Source of the DNA: Bradyrhizobium viridifuturi
GTDB lineage: Bacteria > Pseudomonadota > Alphaproteobacteria > Rhizobiales > Xanthobacteraceae
Reading direction: 5' to 3'
NCBI RefSeq assembly: GCF_001238275.1
Contig: NZ_LGTB01000025.1
Location: forward strand, 1 to 64,000
DNA length: 64,000 nt
Shown: positions 48,928 through 58,091 of the stretch, piece by piece
How the letters are laid out: each line of letters starts with the position of its first letter
How positions within the stretch are numbered: position 1 is the first letter of the stretch
Position numbers and translations under genes: made by a program
The notes under the pieces: model-generated
What the model was told of the DNA's origin: nothing
The model's input: only the letters and a program-made list of their open reading frames with translations
The model's database searches: none

Positions 48928-49881
48928 GTGAAACGAAGTACATGCGGCCTATTTGCAGGTGCGATGGCGGTGTTGGCAACGAGTCTATCGTTGCCAGGCG
49001 TCAGAGCGAATTCCACCGAGGACTGGGCAAAGTGCCTGAGTATCGAGAAAATTCCACCTTCGGAGCGGATTTCAGGTTGCACTGCCGCGCTGGCCTCGAG
49101 ATCTGATAGCTGGGCTTACAGCAGGGCTTACTATCTTCGCGGCCAAGCGCATTTTGATGAGCAGAATTTTGAGGCCGCCGTCGCCGACGTCTCACAGTTT
49201 CTTCATTCCTACCCCAACAACGTGCAGGGACTCCAGGTACGTGCAGCCGCATATTTCAGGCAGCGCAACTTCGACCCTGCGATTGCAGACTACACCCGTG
49301 TGATCGAGATCGAGCCAAAGGGCTCGTTTGCCTATATCTATCGCGGGGACGCGTATCGAGCGAAGGGTGAGCTTGATCATGGTATCGCTGATTACAGCAA
49401 AGCGATCGAGATCAATCCTACGTTCGCATTCGCGTATTTTGGTCGCGCTATGATCCATTGGCAGCGCGGGTCCCTTTCCCAGTCTTTGGCGGATTTTGAC
49501 GAGGCAGGTCGGCTCAATCCGAAAAGCGCTTATGCGGCCTTGTGGCGCGACATCATTGCCCGGCGCAGTGATCAACCGAGCCGGTTGGCAGACGTGGCAA
49601 CGCATCTCGACATGACGAAGTGGCCCGCCCCGATCGTCAACCTCTTTCTGGGCACGTTGACATCGCAGCAAGTGCTCGACGCTGCCGATGATTCCAATCC
49701 AGAAAAGAAGAGAAGCAAAGTCTGCGAGGCGAACTTCTATGTTGCGGAGCTTGCCTTGCAGCGCGGCGCCAGGGATGACGCGAGGCGGTCGCTTGAGTTG
49801 GCCGCAGCCGATTGTCCGAAGCCCTTTGTCGAAGGCTGGGCTGCCGCCATCGAACTCAAAACGTTGCGCGCTAGTCCGTGA
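48928..49881 (+). CDS. TPR-repeat secreted protein
   Basis: The 317 aa product starts at a GTG and has a signal peptide (FAGAMAVLATSLSLPGVRA). Four or more tetratricopeptide repeats run between residues 60 and 200 (YLRGQAHFDEQNFEAAVADV; IYRGDAYRAKGELDHGIADY; AYFGRAMIHWQRGSLSQSLA). It is exported, probably periplasmic, and a protein-interaction scaffold by family. A more basic linker and DDARRSLELAAAD near the end complete it. Lower-GC, less biased codon use than neighbours is noticeable, a possible sign of separate origin. Confidence 0.8.
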   Translation: MKRSTCGLFAGAMAVLATSLSLPGVRANSTEDWAKCLSIEKIPPSERISGCTAALASRSDSWAYSRAYYLRGQAHFDEQNFEAAVADVSQFLHSYPNNVQGLQVRAAAYFRQRNFDPAIADYTRVIEIEPKGSFAYIYRGDAYRAKGELDHGIADYSKAIEINPTFAFAYFGRAMIHWQRGSLSQSLADFDEAGRLNPKSAYAALWRDIIARRSDQPSRLADVATHLDMTKWPAPIVNLFLGTLTSQQVLDAADDSNPEKKRSKVCEANFYVAELALQRGARDDARRSLELAAADCPKPFVEGWAAAIELKTLRASP

Positions 49882-50123
49882 CCGCCCGAACGGGGACCCA
49901 CGATGGGGCCCTTTGACTCTGTCCGTTACTCGCAATTCACTGCAGGATCGCCCGCGGCGCGTAGCGGTTTCAGCCGTCGTTGCTACGAGCGAGCGGAGAA
50001 GTTGCAAGGCACTTTGTGGACGAAACAAATCCGTCCCACTGCGCGTTGCGCGATGGATGCTTCGCTGGGCTTGTTATCGGGCGCGCGTTGGCGCGATCCG
50101 TCGACTCGCCGTGATGATGGTCA
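49882..50123. other. Short convergent intergenic region
   Basis: About 240 bp between the convergent TPR and mutase-like genes; no firm frame and no clear terminator hairpin seen. Confidence 0.35.
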
Positions 50124-50953
50124 TCAAGGTGCCGCTGACCCCGCAACGAACGCTTCGCGCACCTCCTTCACCGGTGCCATGTCGCGGACGAAGGTGAACG
50201 CGCCATTGTCCTTCATTTCCCGGGCACATCGCAGGAATGCAGCCAGCGCGTGGCGCTCCATCGCGCCACCAACGCTGATGCGCTTGACGCCGGCGGCCGA
50301 CAACTGCTCGACGGTCAGGGTCGGATCGGCAAAACCCATCACGAGATTGAACGGCCGCTTCAGTGCCGAGACCACGGTCTTGATGGTGCCGAGGTCGTAC
50401 AGACCCGGTGAATAGAGCACGTCGGCGCCGACCGCCTCGAAGGCCTGCAGGCGCTTGATGGTGTCGTCGAGATCCTGGCGCCCCCAGAGGAAGTTTTCCG
50501 CCCGCGCCGTCAGCGTGAACGGGAACGGCAGGGCCCGTGCCGCTTCGACCGCCGCCTGCACCCGCTCGACCGCGAGCGAGAAGTCGTAGATCGGGTGCTC
50601 GCGATTGCCGGTCGAATCCTCAATCGAGCCGCCGACGACGCCGGCTTCGGCGCGCGCGCGATCGCCTTTGCCGCGGTCGTCGGGTCGTCGGCGCCGCAAT
50701 TCTCGAGGTCGGCATTGACCGGCAGGTCGGTGGCCTCCGCTATCACCCGGCAGTTCTCGATGATGGCATCGAGGCTGATGGTGGACTGGCCGAGCGTGTT
50801 GGCGACCCCGAGGCTGGTGGTCGCGAGTGCCTCGAAGCCCATCGCCGCGAGCAGCTTCGCCGTGCCGGCGTCCCACGGATTTGGAATGATGAAGGCACCG
50901 CTCCGCTGATGCAGCTCGCGAAACCGTGCTGCCTTGTCTGCCTGGGTGCGCAT
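50124..50953 (-). CDS. Isocitrate lyase / PEP mutase family protein, one frame break
   Basis: The product, 276 aa when read through, has FIIPNPWDAGTAKLLAAMGF, then LATTSLGVANTLGQSTISLD, VNADLENCGADDP and, after the break, AGVVGGSIEDSTGNREHPIY, VERVQAAVEAARALPFPFTL and TARAENFLWG. This fits the oxaloacetate decarboxylase/PEP mutase-like superfamily (Mg-dependent C-C or C-P cleavage). The frame breaks near 50651: one missing base in a GCGC/GGC run. Substrate unknown. It is divergent from a LysR gene at 51067, its probable regulator. Confidence 0.82.
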
Positions 50954-51066
50954 GTGAACTCCTGATGGTTGGAAGAAAGCGACTGGCAGTAGCGATAGGG
51001 CGGTTTCGACTATCAGACAAATTTGTTATTTCTCTCGATATCATCAGCTTTTTGCATGAGGCGGCA

Positions 51067-52011
51067 ATGGATAGCGACGCGCTCAACACGTTCCTGGTGG
51101 TGCATCGGCGCGGCGGGATCTCGAATGCCGCCAAGGCGCTGCATCGCTCGCAGCCTGCGATATCGAGGCGCATCGCGCTGCTCGAGCAGGAGCTCGGTGT
51201 GCCGTTGTTCGAGCGCATCGGAGGCAAGACGCGGCTCAGCGATGCCGGACGGGTGATGGTGCCCTATGCCGAACGCGCGGTGGCGGCGGCGCAGGATGCC
51301 GAGAACGCGGTGCGCGCGCTGCTGCGCGACAATTCCGGTCCGGTGGCGCTGGCGGTGACGGGCACACTTGCGGGCGAGCGGCTCTCGAAGGTGCTGAAGC
51401 GCTTCGCCCGCCGGCATCCCGATGTCGCGCTGACGCTGCGCACTGCGACCAGCGCGGAGGTCAGCGATTTGATCCGGCGCGGCGAGGCGACCATCGGGCT
51501 GCGCTACGATCGCGACCGCTCAGCTGACCTCGATTGCGAGGTGCTGTTCGCCGAGCCGCTCGGGGTGGTCTGTGCGCCGGACCATCCGCTGGCCGGACGC
51601 CGGGTCGGCAGGCTCGCCGATCTGAGGGACGAGCGATGGATCGCGTTTCCCGAGGTGCCGGGACGGCGGGAGATCGCCGCCTCGCACGTGTTCGCCCTGT
51701 TCCTGACCCACGGGCTCGGCGAGATCGACTGGACGCCGGTCGACAGCCTCACGGCGCAGAAGCGGCTGGTCGAGGCCGGACTCGGGATCGCGCTCTTGTC
51801 ACAAAGCAATGCGGCGGAGGAGCTGCGCGCCTCGACGATCGCGACGATTCGCGTCGGCAATCTCAGCGCAAGCCACGAGGTCGTCGCGGTGACGCGGCAT
51901 GGCGGCTTCCTCAGCGCCGCGTCGCGCCGTCTGCTCGACATCATCCGCGCTGAGTTCACCAGGGCGAGGGGTACAAACGCGTCGCGCCGGAACAATGTCC
52001 GGCGCGCGTAG
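51067..52011 (+). CDS. LysR-family regulator
   Basis: The 314 aa protein has the LysR HTH (MDSDALNTFLVVHRRGGISN, SQPAISRRIALLEQELGVPL) and substrate-binding domain (VALAVTGTLAGERLSKVLKR; LVEAGLGIALLSQSNAAEEL). The C-terminal tail is basic. Divergent from the mutase-like gene with 113 bp between starts, suggesting that it controls it (inference). A longer open frame upstream (start near 50926) overlaps the neighbour and is unlikely. Confidence 0.88.
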   Translation: MDSDALNTFLVVHRRGGISNAAKALHRSQPAISRRIALLEQELGVPLFERIGGKTRLSDAGRVMVPYAERAVAAAQDAENAVRALLRDNSGPVALAVTGTLAGERLSKVLKRFARRHPDVALTLRTATSAEVSDLIRRGEATIGLRYDRDRSADLDCEVLFAEPLGVVCAPDHPLAGRRVGRLADLRDERWIAFPEVPGRREIAASHVFALFLTHGLGEIDWTPVDSLTAQKRLVEAGLGIALLSQSNAAEELRASTIATIRVGNLSASHEVVAVTRHGGFLSAASRRLLDIIRAEFTRARGTNASRRNNVRRA

Positions 52012-52041
52012 CAGATGACGGGAGCGTAGCCGGGCGTGAAC

Positions 52042-52365
52042 CTAGGTCCCCGCTTTCACCTGGGCCACGGCCACGGCCAGCAGCTCGTCCATCTTGGCGC
52101 GGATATCGCGCTCGGTGGCGGGCTGGCCCTTGGCGGTGAGGTCCTTCAGCACCTTGTGCAGGACGTCATTGTCGCCGGCTTCCGCGAAGTCGGCGGCCAC
52201 CACGTCCTTGGCATAGGCGTTGGCCGCGTCGCCCGTGATGCCGAGCTTCTCGGCGGCCCACAGGCCCAGCAGCTTGTTCCGGCGCGCTTCCGCCTTGAAC
52301 TTCTGCTCCTCGTCGAGGGCGAACTTCTTCTCGAAACCTTCCTCGCGCTTGTCGAATTCGCTCAT
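52042..52365 (-). CDS. DUF1476 protein, F1FO-ATP synthase zeta-like inhibitor
   Basis: The 107 aa protein starts MSEFDKREEGFEKKFALDEE and continues EQKFKAEARRNKLLGLWAAE, the conserved inhibitory segment of DUF1476 (zeta subunit) found in alphaproteobacteria and shown in Paracoccus to inhibit ATP hydrolysis by the F1FO complex. The remainder is a four-helix-like domain (VVAADFAEAGDNDVLHKVLK). Divergent from purC, sharing a 349 bp intergenic region. An upstream extension of 30 codons is rejected because it is low complexity. Confidence 0.88.
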   Translation of the reverse strand: MSEFDKREEGFEKKFALDEEQKFKAEARRNKLLGLWAAEKLGITGDAANAYAKDVVAADFAEAGDNDVLHKVLKDLTAKGQPATERDIRAKMDELLAVAVAQVKAGT

Positions 52366-52714
52366 GGCCGAAGTTCCAATCCCCTGCTGAATGCGGGCCG
52401 CAGCTCCGTTGCGGCAGCCCCGATGCCTGCCTAGATAGGTGGGAGGAATCGGCAAGACAACGAGCCGTTAAGCCGCAGGCAAAACAGGCGGAATCGGCCC
52501 TTTTCGATAGGGCGGTATAAGTACCCGCAAGGGGGCACTATCGATTGTGCTGAATGGGCCAATCGGATAGGTTGCCAACAGGTGTGGTTCTTGTTCTGTT
52601 TCCAGTTGGATAGCTCAGGTTCCAGGCCTCCGCGGCAGCTCCGTCGTGGGTCGTAACCCCAAGTCATCCGGAGCACCCAAATTCATGGATTTCAACAAAA
52701 CACGGTACATCCCA
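52366..52714. other. Divergent promoter region zeta-like gene / purC
   Basis: About 350 bp. I see no terminator or PurR-like box with confidence. A 30 nt leader frame from an ATG at 52685 joins the purC frame in phase. No repeat of note. Confidence 0.4.
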
Positions 52715-53482
52715 ATGAGCCGTCGACGCCGCATTTATGAAGGCAAGGCCAAGGTGCTTTACGAAGGCCCCGAGCCGGGAACCCTGATCCAGCACTTCAA
52801 GGACGACGCGACTGCGTTCAATGCCAAGAAACACCAGGTGATCGAGGGCAAGGGCGTCCTCAACAACCGGATTTCGGAGTACCTGTTTCAGCACCTCAAC
52901 GACATCGGGGTGCCGACCCACTTCATCCGCCGCCTCAACATGCGCGAACAGCTGATTCGCGAGGTCGAGATCGTGCCGCTCGAGGTGGTGGTGCGGAACG
53001 TCGCCGCCGGCTCGCTGTCGCAGCGGCTCGGGATCGAGGAGGGCACCCAGCTGCCGCGCTCGATCATCGAGTTCTATTACAAGAACGACCAGCTCAACGA
53101 CCCGATGGTGTCGGAAGAGCACATCACCGCGTTCGGCTGGGCGACGCCGCAGGAGATCGACGACATCATGGCGCTGGCCATCCGTGTCAACGACTTCCTG
53201 ACTGGTCTTTTCCTCGGCATCGGCATCCGCCTCGTCGATTTCAAGATGGAGTGCGGTCGGCTGTTCGAGAACGAGATGATGCGGATCATCGTCGCTGACG
53301 AGATCTCGCCGGACTCCTGCCGGCTGTGGGACATCAAGTCGAACGAGAAGCTCGACAAGGACCGTTTCCGCCGCGATCTCGGCGGTCTGCTGGAAGCCTA
53401 TACCGAGGTGGCAAAACGGCTCGGCATCCTGATCGAAAACGAGCGTCCGGCCGGCAGCGGCCCGGTGCTGGTGAAGAGCTAA
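52715..53482 (+). CDS. purC: SAICAR synthetase
   Basis: The 255 aa protein from MSRRRRIYEGKAKVLYEGPE has the SAICAR synthetase signature (VRNVAAGSLSQRLGIEEGT; DFKMECGRLF) and the ATP/aspartate-binding sites of the family. It joins CAIR and aspartate in purine synthesis. An in-frame ATG 30 bp upstream is possible, but 255 aa is the usual length in this group. It is the first gene of purC-purS-(53754)-purQ. Cytosolic. Confidence 0.95.
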   Translation: MSRRRRIYEGKAKVLYEGPEPGTLIQHFKDDATAFNAKKHQVIEGKGVLNNRISEYLFQHLNDIGVPTHFIRRLNMREQLIREVEIVPLEVVVRNVAAGSLSQRLGIEEGTQLPRSIIEFYYKNDQLNDPMVSEEHITAFGWATPQEIDDIMALAIRVNDFLTGLFLGIGIRLVDFKMECGRLFENEMMRIIVADEISPDSCRLWDIKSNEKLDKDRFRRDLGGLLEAYTEVAKRLGILIENERPAGSGPVLVKS

Positions 53483-53497
53483 GTTTAAGGGGCAATC

Positions 53498-53740
53498 GTG
53501 AAGGCACGCGTCACTGTCACATTGAAGTCGGGCATCCTCGATCCGCAGGGCAAGGCGATCGAGGGCGCGCTGAAGTCGCTCGGCGTCGATGGCATCGCCA
53601 GCGTTCGGCAGGGCAAGGTGTTCGACATCGAGCTCGCCGCGACCGACAAGGCCAAGGCGGAGGCGGCGCTGAAGGCCGCCGCCGACAAGCTGCTGGCGAA
53701 CACCGTGATCGAGAACTACCGGGTCGAGGTCCTGAGCTAG
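53498..53740 (+). CDS. purS: FGAM synthase small subunit PurS
   Basis: The 80 aa protein (MKARVTVTLKSGILDPQGKA from a GTG start; then LGVDGIASVRQGKVFDIELA) matches PurS, which with PurQ and PurL forms the three-part FGAM synthase of alphaproteobacteria and Gram-positives. It lies 15 bp after purC. Spacing to purQ is not the usual few bases because a 193-codon gene intervenes. AAGGGGC precedes the GTG. Confidence 0.95.
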   Translation: MKARVTVTLKSGILDPQGKAIEGALKSLGVDGIASVRQGKVFDIELAATDKAKAEAALKAAADKLLANTVIENYRVEVLS

Positions 53741-53753
53741 CCGGGCGAGCCAG

Positions 53754-54332
53754 ATGACAACAGCCACCCTCGCTGCTGGCGGTGACCGTATCGTCGTCCG
53801 ATCGTTGTTGGCTGCCCTGCTGACGGTTGCTGGAAGCGGCGGTGTCTCGGCGCAATCGGCGCCGCCGCCACCTTCCGCCGCGACGCAGGCGCCGCCGTTC
53901 ACGGTCAGCGGATGGAGCTACGAGCGCCGCGGCTCAGATGTGCACATGTTCCGCTGCGCGCAGTCGTCCTGCGGCGCGGGCTCCAAGGTGAGCTACCGGT
54001 ATTATACCGGCGGAAAGCAGATGACGCTCGACCAGTTCCGTGCAGGGCAGGAGCAGATCATCAAGGCGCTGGAGCAGCGGACGCCCGGACAGCGGATTAC
54101 GCTGCTCGGCGTTGACGGCGACAAGGGCACGGCGACGCCGCGCATGTTCAAGGCACGGCGTCTGACCGTGACGGCCGATGGCGCAAGCGAGTATCAAGTC
54201 AGCGGCTTGCTGATCGGCGGACAAGGCTCTGCCAGCCTGATCAGTTCGGCGCGCGACGAGAAGGCCAGCAACGACAATTACGCAAAGTTTGCCGCCGCAG
54301 CGAAGCTCGTGCTGGCGCCCAAAACCAGGTGA
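53754..54332 (+). CDS. Secreted protein between purS and purQ, function unknown
   Basis: The 192 aa product has a signal peptide (VRSLLAALLTVAGSGGVSAQ) and a mature domain with VSGWSYERRGSDVHMFRCAQ, two Cys close together (RCAQSSCGAGS), then SYRYYTGGKQMTLDQFRAGQ. It is exported and probably periplasmic. No family with certainty. It sits inside the purine cluster, 13 bp after purS and 4 bp before purQ, so it must be co-transcribed. A secreted protein in this position is unexpected and may be an insertion. Confidence 0.75.
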   Translation: MTTATLAAGGDRIVVRSLLAALLTVAGSGGVSAQSAPPPPSAATQAPPFTVSGWSYERRGSDVHMFRCAQSSCGAGSKVSYRYYTGGKQMTLDQFRAGQEQIIKALEQRTPGQRITLLGVDGDKGTATPRMFKARRLTVTADGASEYQVSGLLIGGQGSASLISSARDEKASNDNYAKFAAAAKLVLAPKTR

Positions 54333-54336
54333 TCCG

Positions 54337-55038
54337 ATGAAATCAGCCGTCCTCGTCTTCCCCGGCATCAATCGCGAGCGTGACATGGCGCGCGCGCTCA
54401 AGCTCGCATCCGGTAACGAGACCGCGATGGTCTGGCACGCCGAGACCGCGCTGCCCAGGGGTACCGACCTCGTGGTGGTGCCCGGCGGCTTCTCCTACGG
54501 CGACTATCTGCGCTGCGGCGCGATCGCAGCGCGCGCGCCCGTGATGGACGCGGTGCGCGACTTCGCCGCCAAGGGCGGGCTGGTGCTCGGTGTCTGCAAC
54601 GGTTTCCAGATCCTCTGCGAGTCCGGCCTGCTGCCCGGCGTCTTGATGCGCAATGCCGGGCTGAAATTCGTCTGCCGTGACGTGCACATGAAGGTCGAGC
54701 GCTCCGACACGCCGTTCACCCGCGGCTACAATGCCGGCCAGGTGATCCGCGTGCCGGTGGCGCATGGCGAGGGCAATTACGAAGCGGACGAGGAAACGCT
54801 GAAGCGGCTCGAGGGCGAGGGGCGGGTGCTCTACCGCTATTGCTCGACCGATGGCGTGGTCGACGAGGCCTCCAACTTCAACGGCGCCGCGCATTCGATC
54901 GCCGGCATCGTCAACGAGCGCGGCAACGTGCTCGGCATGATGCCGCATCCGGAAAATCACGTCGAAGAGATCATGGGCTGCACCGACGGCCGTGGCCTGT
55001 TCGCCGGGCTGGTCCAGCAGTTCGAGAAGGCGGCATAA
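54337..55038 (+). CDS. purQ: FGAM synthase glutaminase subunit PurQ
   Basis: The 233 aa protein is a class I glutamine amidotransferase: VVPGGFSYGDYLRCGAIAAR, the nucleophile Cys87 in GVCNGFQILCESG and the His-Glu pair in MMPHPENHVEE. It supplies ammonia to PurL. It follows the secreted-protein gene by 4 bp, and a Bug-type gene follows by 5 bp. Length normal. Cytosolic. Confidence 0.96.
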   Translation: MKSAVLVFPGINRERDMARALKLASGNETAMVWHAETALPRGTDLVVVPGGFSYGDYLRCGAIAARAPVMDAVRDFAAKGGLVLGVCNGFQILCESGLLPGVLMRNAGLKFVCRDVHMKVERSDTPFTRGYNAGQVIRVPVAHGEGNYEADEETLKRLEGEGRVLYRYCSTDGVVDEASNFNGAAHSIAGIVNERGNVLGMMPHPENHVEEIMGCTDGRGLFAGLVQQFEKAA

Positions 55039-55043
55039 CGGAA

Positions 55044-56021
55044 ATGCTGGGGCGGTGGTGCCTTGCCGCTGCTGCGGCACTCGTTTTTGCGTCGGCAGTC
55101 AACGCCCAGGATCTCCCAAAGCAGGTCTTTCCCAAGCGCCCGATCACGATGATCGTGCCGTTCACCGCCGGCGGCACCTCGGACGTGATTGCGCGCGCGG
55201 TCGCCGACCAGATGAGCGCGGCGCTCGGCCAGAGCATCATCATCGAGAATGTCGGCGGCGCTGGCGGCTCGACCGCGCTGACCCGCGCCGCGCGCGCCGA
55301 GCCGGACGGCTACACGATCGCGATCGGCAATGCCGGCACCAATGCCGCGACCTACACGATCTATCCAAAACTGTCGTTCACGCCCGATTCCTTCGCGCCG
55401 ATCGCCGTGGTGGCGAAGACCTTCGGCATCGTCGCGCTGCGCAAGGATTTCCCGGCCAAGGACCTCAAGGACTTCATCGACTACGCCAAGAAGAATCCGG
55501 GCAAGGTCAATCTCGGCCACGCCGGCGTCGGCTCGTCGAACTACCTGATCTGCAAGAGCTTCGTGCATGCTGCCGGGATCGACGTGCAGCTGGTCGGCTA
55601 TCGCGGCGCCGCGCTCGCGCTGACGGATGCGATCGGCAGCCAGATCGACGGGGTCTGCGATGCCGCGGCCTCGGTGTCGCAGGCGATCGACGACAAGCTG
55701 GTGAAGGCGGTCGTGGTCGGCTCGACGGTGCGGCTCGCCTCGCTGCCGGAGCTGCCGACCTCGAGCGAGGCCGGGCTGCCCGAGTTCGAGGCGCAGGGCT
55801 GGAACGGCCTGTTCGCGCCGAAGGGCACGCCGCCCGAGATCGTCGCCAAGCTCAACGCCGCCGCGCGCACCGCGGTCGCAAGCGAAGCGGTGAAGAAGCG
55901 CTTCGTCGACCTGTCGACGGTTGCGCCCGACGCCGATGAGCTCGCACCCGAGGCGTTGCAGCAACTGGTGACGCGCGACGTCGCGAAATACCGCACGCTG
56001 CTCGCGGACGACAAGAAGTAG
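55044..56021 (+). CDS. Bug/TctC-family solute-binding protein
   Basis: The 325 aa product has a signal peptide (LAAAAALVFASAVNA) and the tripartite tricarboxylate-transport receptor fold: PITMIVPFTAGGTSDVIARA, IIIENVGGAGGSTALTRAA and DGYTIAIGNAGTNAATYTIY. It binds a carboxylate in the periplasm; no TctA/TctB gene is near, so it is an orphan, as is common for Bug proteins. Being 5 bp after purQ implies co-transcription, although no functional link is known. Confidence 0.9.
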   Translation: MLGRWCLAAAAALVFASAVNAQDLPKQVFPKRPITMIVPFTAGGTSDVIARAVADQMSAALGQSIIIENVGGAGGSTALTRAARAEPDGYTIAIGNAGTNAATYTIYPKLSFTPDSFAPIAVVAKTFGIVALRKDFPAKDLKDFIDYAKKNPGKVNLGHAGVGSSNYLICKSFVHAAGIDVQLVGYRGAALALTDAIGSQIDGVCDAAASVSQAIDDKLVKAVVVGSTVRLASLPELPTSSEAGLPEFEAQGWNGLFAPKGTPPEIVAKLNAAARTAVASEAVKKRFVDLSTVAPDADELAPEALQQLVTRDVAKYRTLLADDKK

Positions 56022-56100
56022 TGCCTCCGCGGCGCGCAACTCCCTATTGTAAACACAGTCTACGGCAAGCCTGCATTCAGGTCTGATCGGGGATGCGGCC

Positions 56101-56245
56101 ATGCGCCGTGTTGTCTTGCGCTGCTGCGCCGGCATGGCGCTCGCTTGGCTCGTTGCCGGTGCCGCGGCCGGAGGAAATGCAGGCGAGATCAGAGCAGGCA
56201 AAGCGTGCTGAACAGGAGCGTAAGGCCGGCTGCGAAGCGCGATAG
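56101..56245 (+). CDS. Possible small secreted protein, one frame break
   Basis: The first frame starts MRRVVLRCCAGMALAWLVAG, signal-peptide-like, and stops at 56211. In the next frame a charged helix follows: QARSEQAKRAEQERKAGCEA. If one G in GCCGGAGGAA is extra, a single 47 aa secreted peptide results (signal then AAAEEMQARSEQAKRAE). This would be an insertion-type error, unlike the deletions elsewhere. Evidence is compositional only. Confidence 0.35.
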
Positions 56246-56310
56246 CTATCGCATGCTCGTCTCAACCGCTGCCGCCGGCGCCGCGGCTTGCGGTCGCGAA
56301 CAAGCCATCT

Positions 56311-57294
56311 TCACTGTGATCGTAGTCGCAGCCAGCGCTTCACCGCGTCTGCCGGCACCGTCATCGCGGCGACGCCGAACATGACCAACACCAGACCGAG
56401 CGCCAGGTTCGACGGCACGGATTCCCCGAGCAGGATCACCGACAATGCGACGCCGATCGGGATGCGCAGATAGCCTTGCGCGTTCGTCGTCAGCGTGCCG
56501 AGCCGCGTCAGGCACATGTAGAACAGCATCAACCCGAATGCGCTGGAGAAGATGCCCATCACGACGGTGGCGACCAGCGCTTGCGGCGTCGGGTGCAGCG
56601 TCCAGGGATGGTCGACGATCAGGGCGACGGGCAACAGCACGGTGCCGCCGAACAGCAGCGAGCCGGCGGCAACCACCATCGGATCATAATCGGAGAGTCG
56701 CAGCCCGAAGATTGTCGCGCAGGCAAACGAGATGGTGGCGAGCAGGATCGCGATCTCGGCGAATATTTCCTTGCCGAAGCCCGAGAGCGCGTCGAGGCCG
56801 ATGATCGCGACCGTGCCGGCGAGGCCGAGGATGGCGCCGACCAGCTTGAGCAGCGAGGCCGGCTCGTGCCGCGTGATCGCCCAGGTGATCAGGAAGGCGA
56901 AGATCGGCGTGGTCGAGGCCAGCACCACGGTGTTGGACGCCGGCACGTAGAGCTGCGCCCAGGTGATCACCAAAAACGGGATCGTCGAGTTGATGGTCTG
57001 CTGGAAGGCGAACAGCTTCCACGCCTTGATGTCGGTCGGGATGCGGATGCCGCGGATCCGCAGCACCACGAGCAGGAAAGCTGCGGCCACCAGCGAGCGC
57101 GCCGAGATGAAGGTGACCGGCGGGATCGAGCCGAGCCCGATCTTGGTCAGCGGATAGGTCGAGCTCCAGCAGCAGGCCAGCGCCAGCAGCAGCGCATAGT
57201 CGCGCCAGCCGCGCGCGCCCGGCGCCGATGTCGACGCCGTGGGTGTGATCGCGGGAGCCGTCACGCCGCCCGCTCTAGCTGTGCTCTTCGGCAC
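56311..57294 (-). CDS. EamA/DMT-family transporter
   Basis: The 327 aa protein has ten hydrophobic helices in two EamA repeats (ALLLALACCWSSTYPLTKIG; then TVVLASTTPIFAFLITWAIT; second repeat SFACATIFGLRLSDYDPMVV). It is an inner-membrane drug/metabolite exporter; the substrate is unknown. The N-terminal 25 residues before the first helix are Ala/Thr/Ser-rich. Single gene on the minus strand. Confidence 0.9.
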   Translation of the reverse strand: MPKSTARAGGVTAPAITPTASTSAPGARGWRDYALLLALACCWSSTYPLTKIGLGSIPPVTFISARSLVAAAFLLVVLRIRGIRIPTDIKAWKLFAFQQTINSTIPFLVITWAQLYVPASNTVVLASTTPIFAFLITWAITRHEPASLLKLVGAILGLAGTVAIIGLDALSGFGKEIFAEIAILLATISFACATIFGLRLSDYDPMVVAAGSLLFGGTVLLPVALIVDHPWTLHPTPQALVATVVMGIFSSAFGLMLFYMCLTRLGTLTTNAQGYLRIPIGVALSVILLGESVPSNLALGLVLVMFGVAAMTVPADAVKRWLRLRSQ

Positions 57295-57366
57295 CTTGAT
57301 TGGCTCCCTGCCAGGAGACTGATACTTCGGGACTGCAGCTTAGGCCAGCGGAGAGTCTTCGGCGCC

Positions 57367-57657
57367 TCACACGATCATCTCGCTGCGGCACAGGTCCGGC
57401 GGGCGATCGACAAGCCGGTTTACGGTATGGAGGAATTCTACGGTATGCGGCAGCGTGGCGTGTAAATCGAATGCTGCTTCATCGGTCCAAATCGAGTGAA
57501 TGACGAAGCGGGCACTGTCGCGGCTGCCGCGGAAGACGTGGAAATCCCTGCATCCGGTCTCTGCGAGCGAGGGCGCCGCGACCTGGCGCAGCGCGGCTTC
57601 GACGGCGCGTTCCTGTCCCGGAGCAGCGTGAAACTGTGCGAAAAAGTAGAATGGCAT
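57367..57657 (-). CDS. ABM-domain monooxygenase-like protein
   Basis: The 96 aa product (MPFYFFAQFHAAPGQERAVE, then CRDFHVFRGSRDSARFVIHS) is an antibiotic-biosynthesis-monooxygenase fold, a small dimeric alpha/beta barrel. Many members oxidise quinols or phenols without cofactor; others have no activity. It is downstream of the HxlR gene on the same strand by 59 bp and convergent with nothing nearby, suggesting an HxlR-ABM unit responding to quinone or aldehyde stress (inference). Confidence 0.8.
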   Translation of the reverse strand: MPFYFFAQFHAAPGQERAVEAALRQVAAPSLAETGCRDFHVFRGSRDSARFVIHSIWTDEAAFDLHATLPHTVEFLHTVNRLVDRPPDLCRSEMIV

Positions 57658-57716
57658 CGGCTCACTCGCAATTCTGCCCTGCGGCATATTCGAAACGACG
57701 CGTGCATGCGGCAGTA

Positions 57717-58091
57717 TCAATCAGGCCGCGAGACTTTCGCAACCGCGCTCTCGCCATTCGCGGTGTCGGCCTGTAGCCCCTCTTCAGCGGTTGCTTCCCA
57801 CCATTCGCCGAGGGCATCGATCAGCGGCACCAGCCGATGCCCGGCCGACGTGAGCTCGTACTCGACACGCAAGGGGTATCCTTGGAATTCCATACGCTCG
57901 ACGATGCCGGCGTCCTCGAGCTTGCGCAGCTCCAGGGTCAGCATCTTGTGCGAGATGGTCGGGTTGTCGCGGCGCAGGTCGCTGAAGCGCTTGGTGCCCT
58001 GCTTCAGATAATAGATCAGCAGCGTCGGCCAGCGGCCACTCAGGATCTGCATCACTTCTTCGATCGGGCAGCGGGAGACGAGAGATTTCAT
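57717..58091 (-). CDS. HxlR-family transcriptional regulator
   Basis: The 124 aa protein has the HxlR winged helix with a conserved N-terminal Cys: MKSLVSRCPIEEVMQILSGR, then RWPTLLIYYLKQGTKRFSDL and TISHKMLTLELRKLEDAGIV. The Cys8 position is that used by quinone/aldehyde sensors such as YodB/HypR. It is divergent from the GST gene at 58200 (109 bp gap) and in front of the ABM gene, so it likely controls both. Confidence 0.9.
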   Translation of the reverse strand: MKSLVSRCPIEEVMQILSGRWPTLLIYYLKQGTKRFSDLRRDNPTISHKMLTLELRKLEDAGIVERMEFQGYPLRVEYELTSAGHRLVPLIDALGEWWEATAEEGLQADTANGESAVAKVSRPD

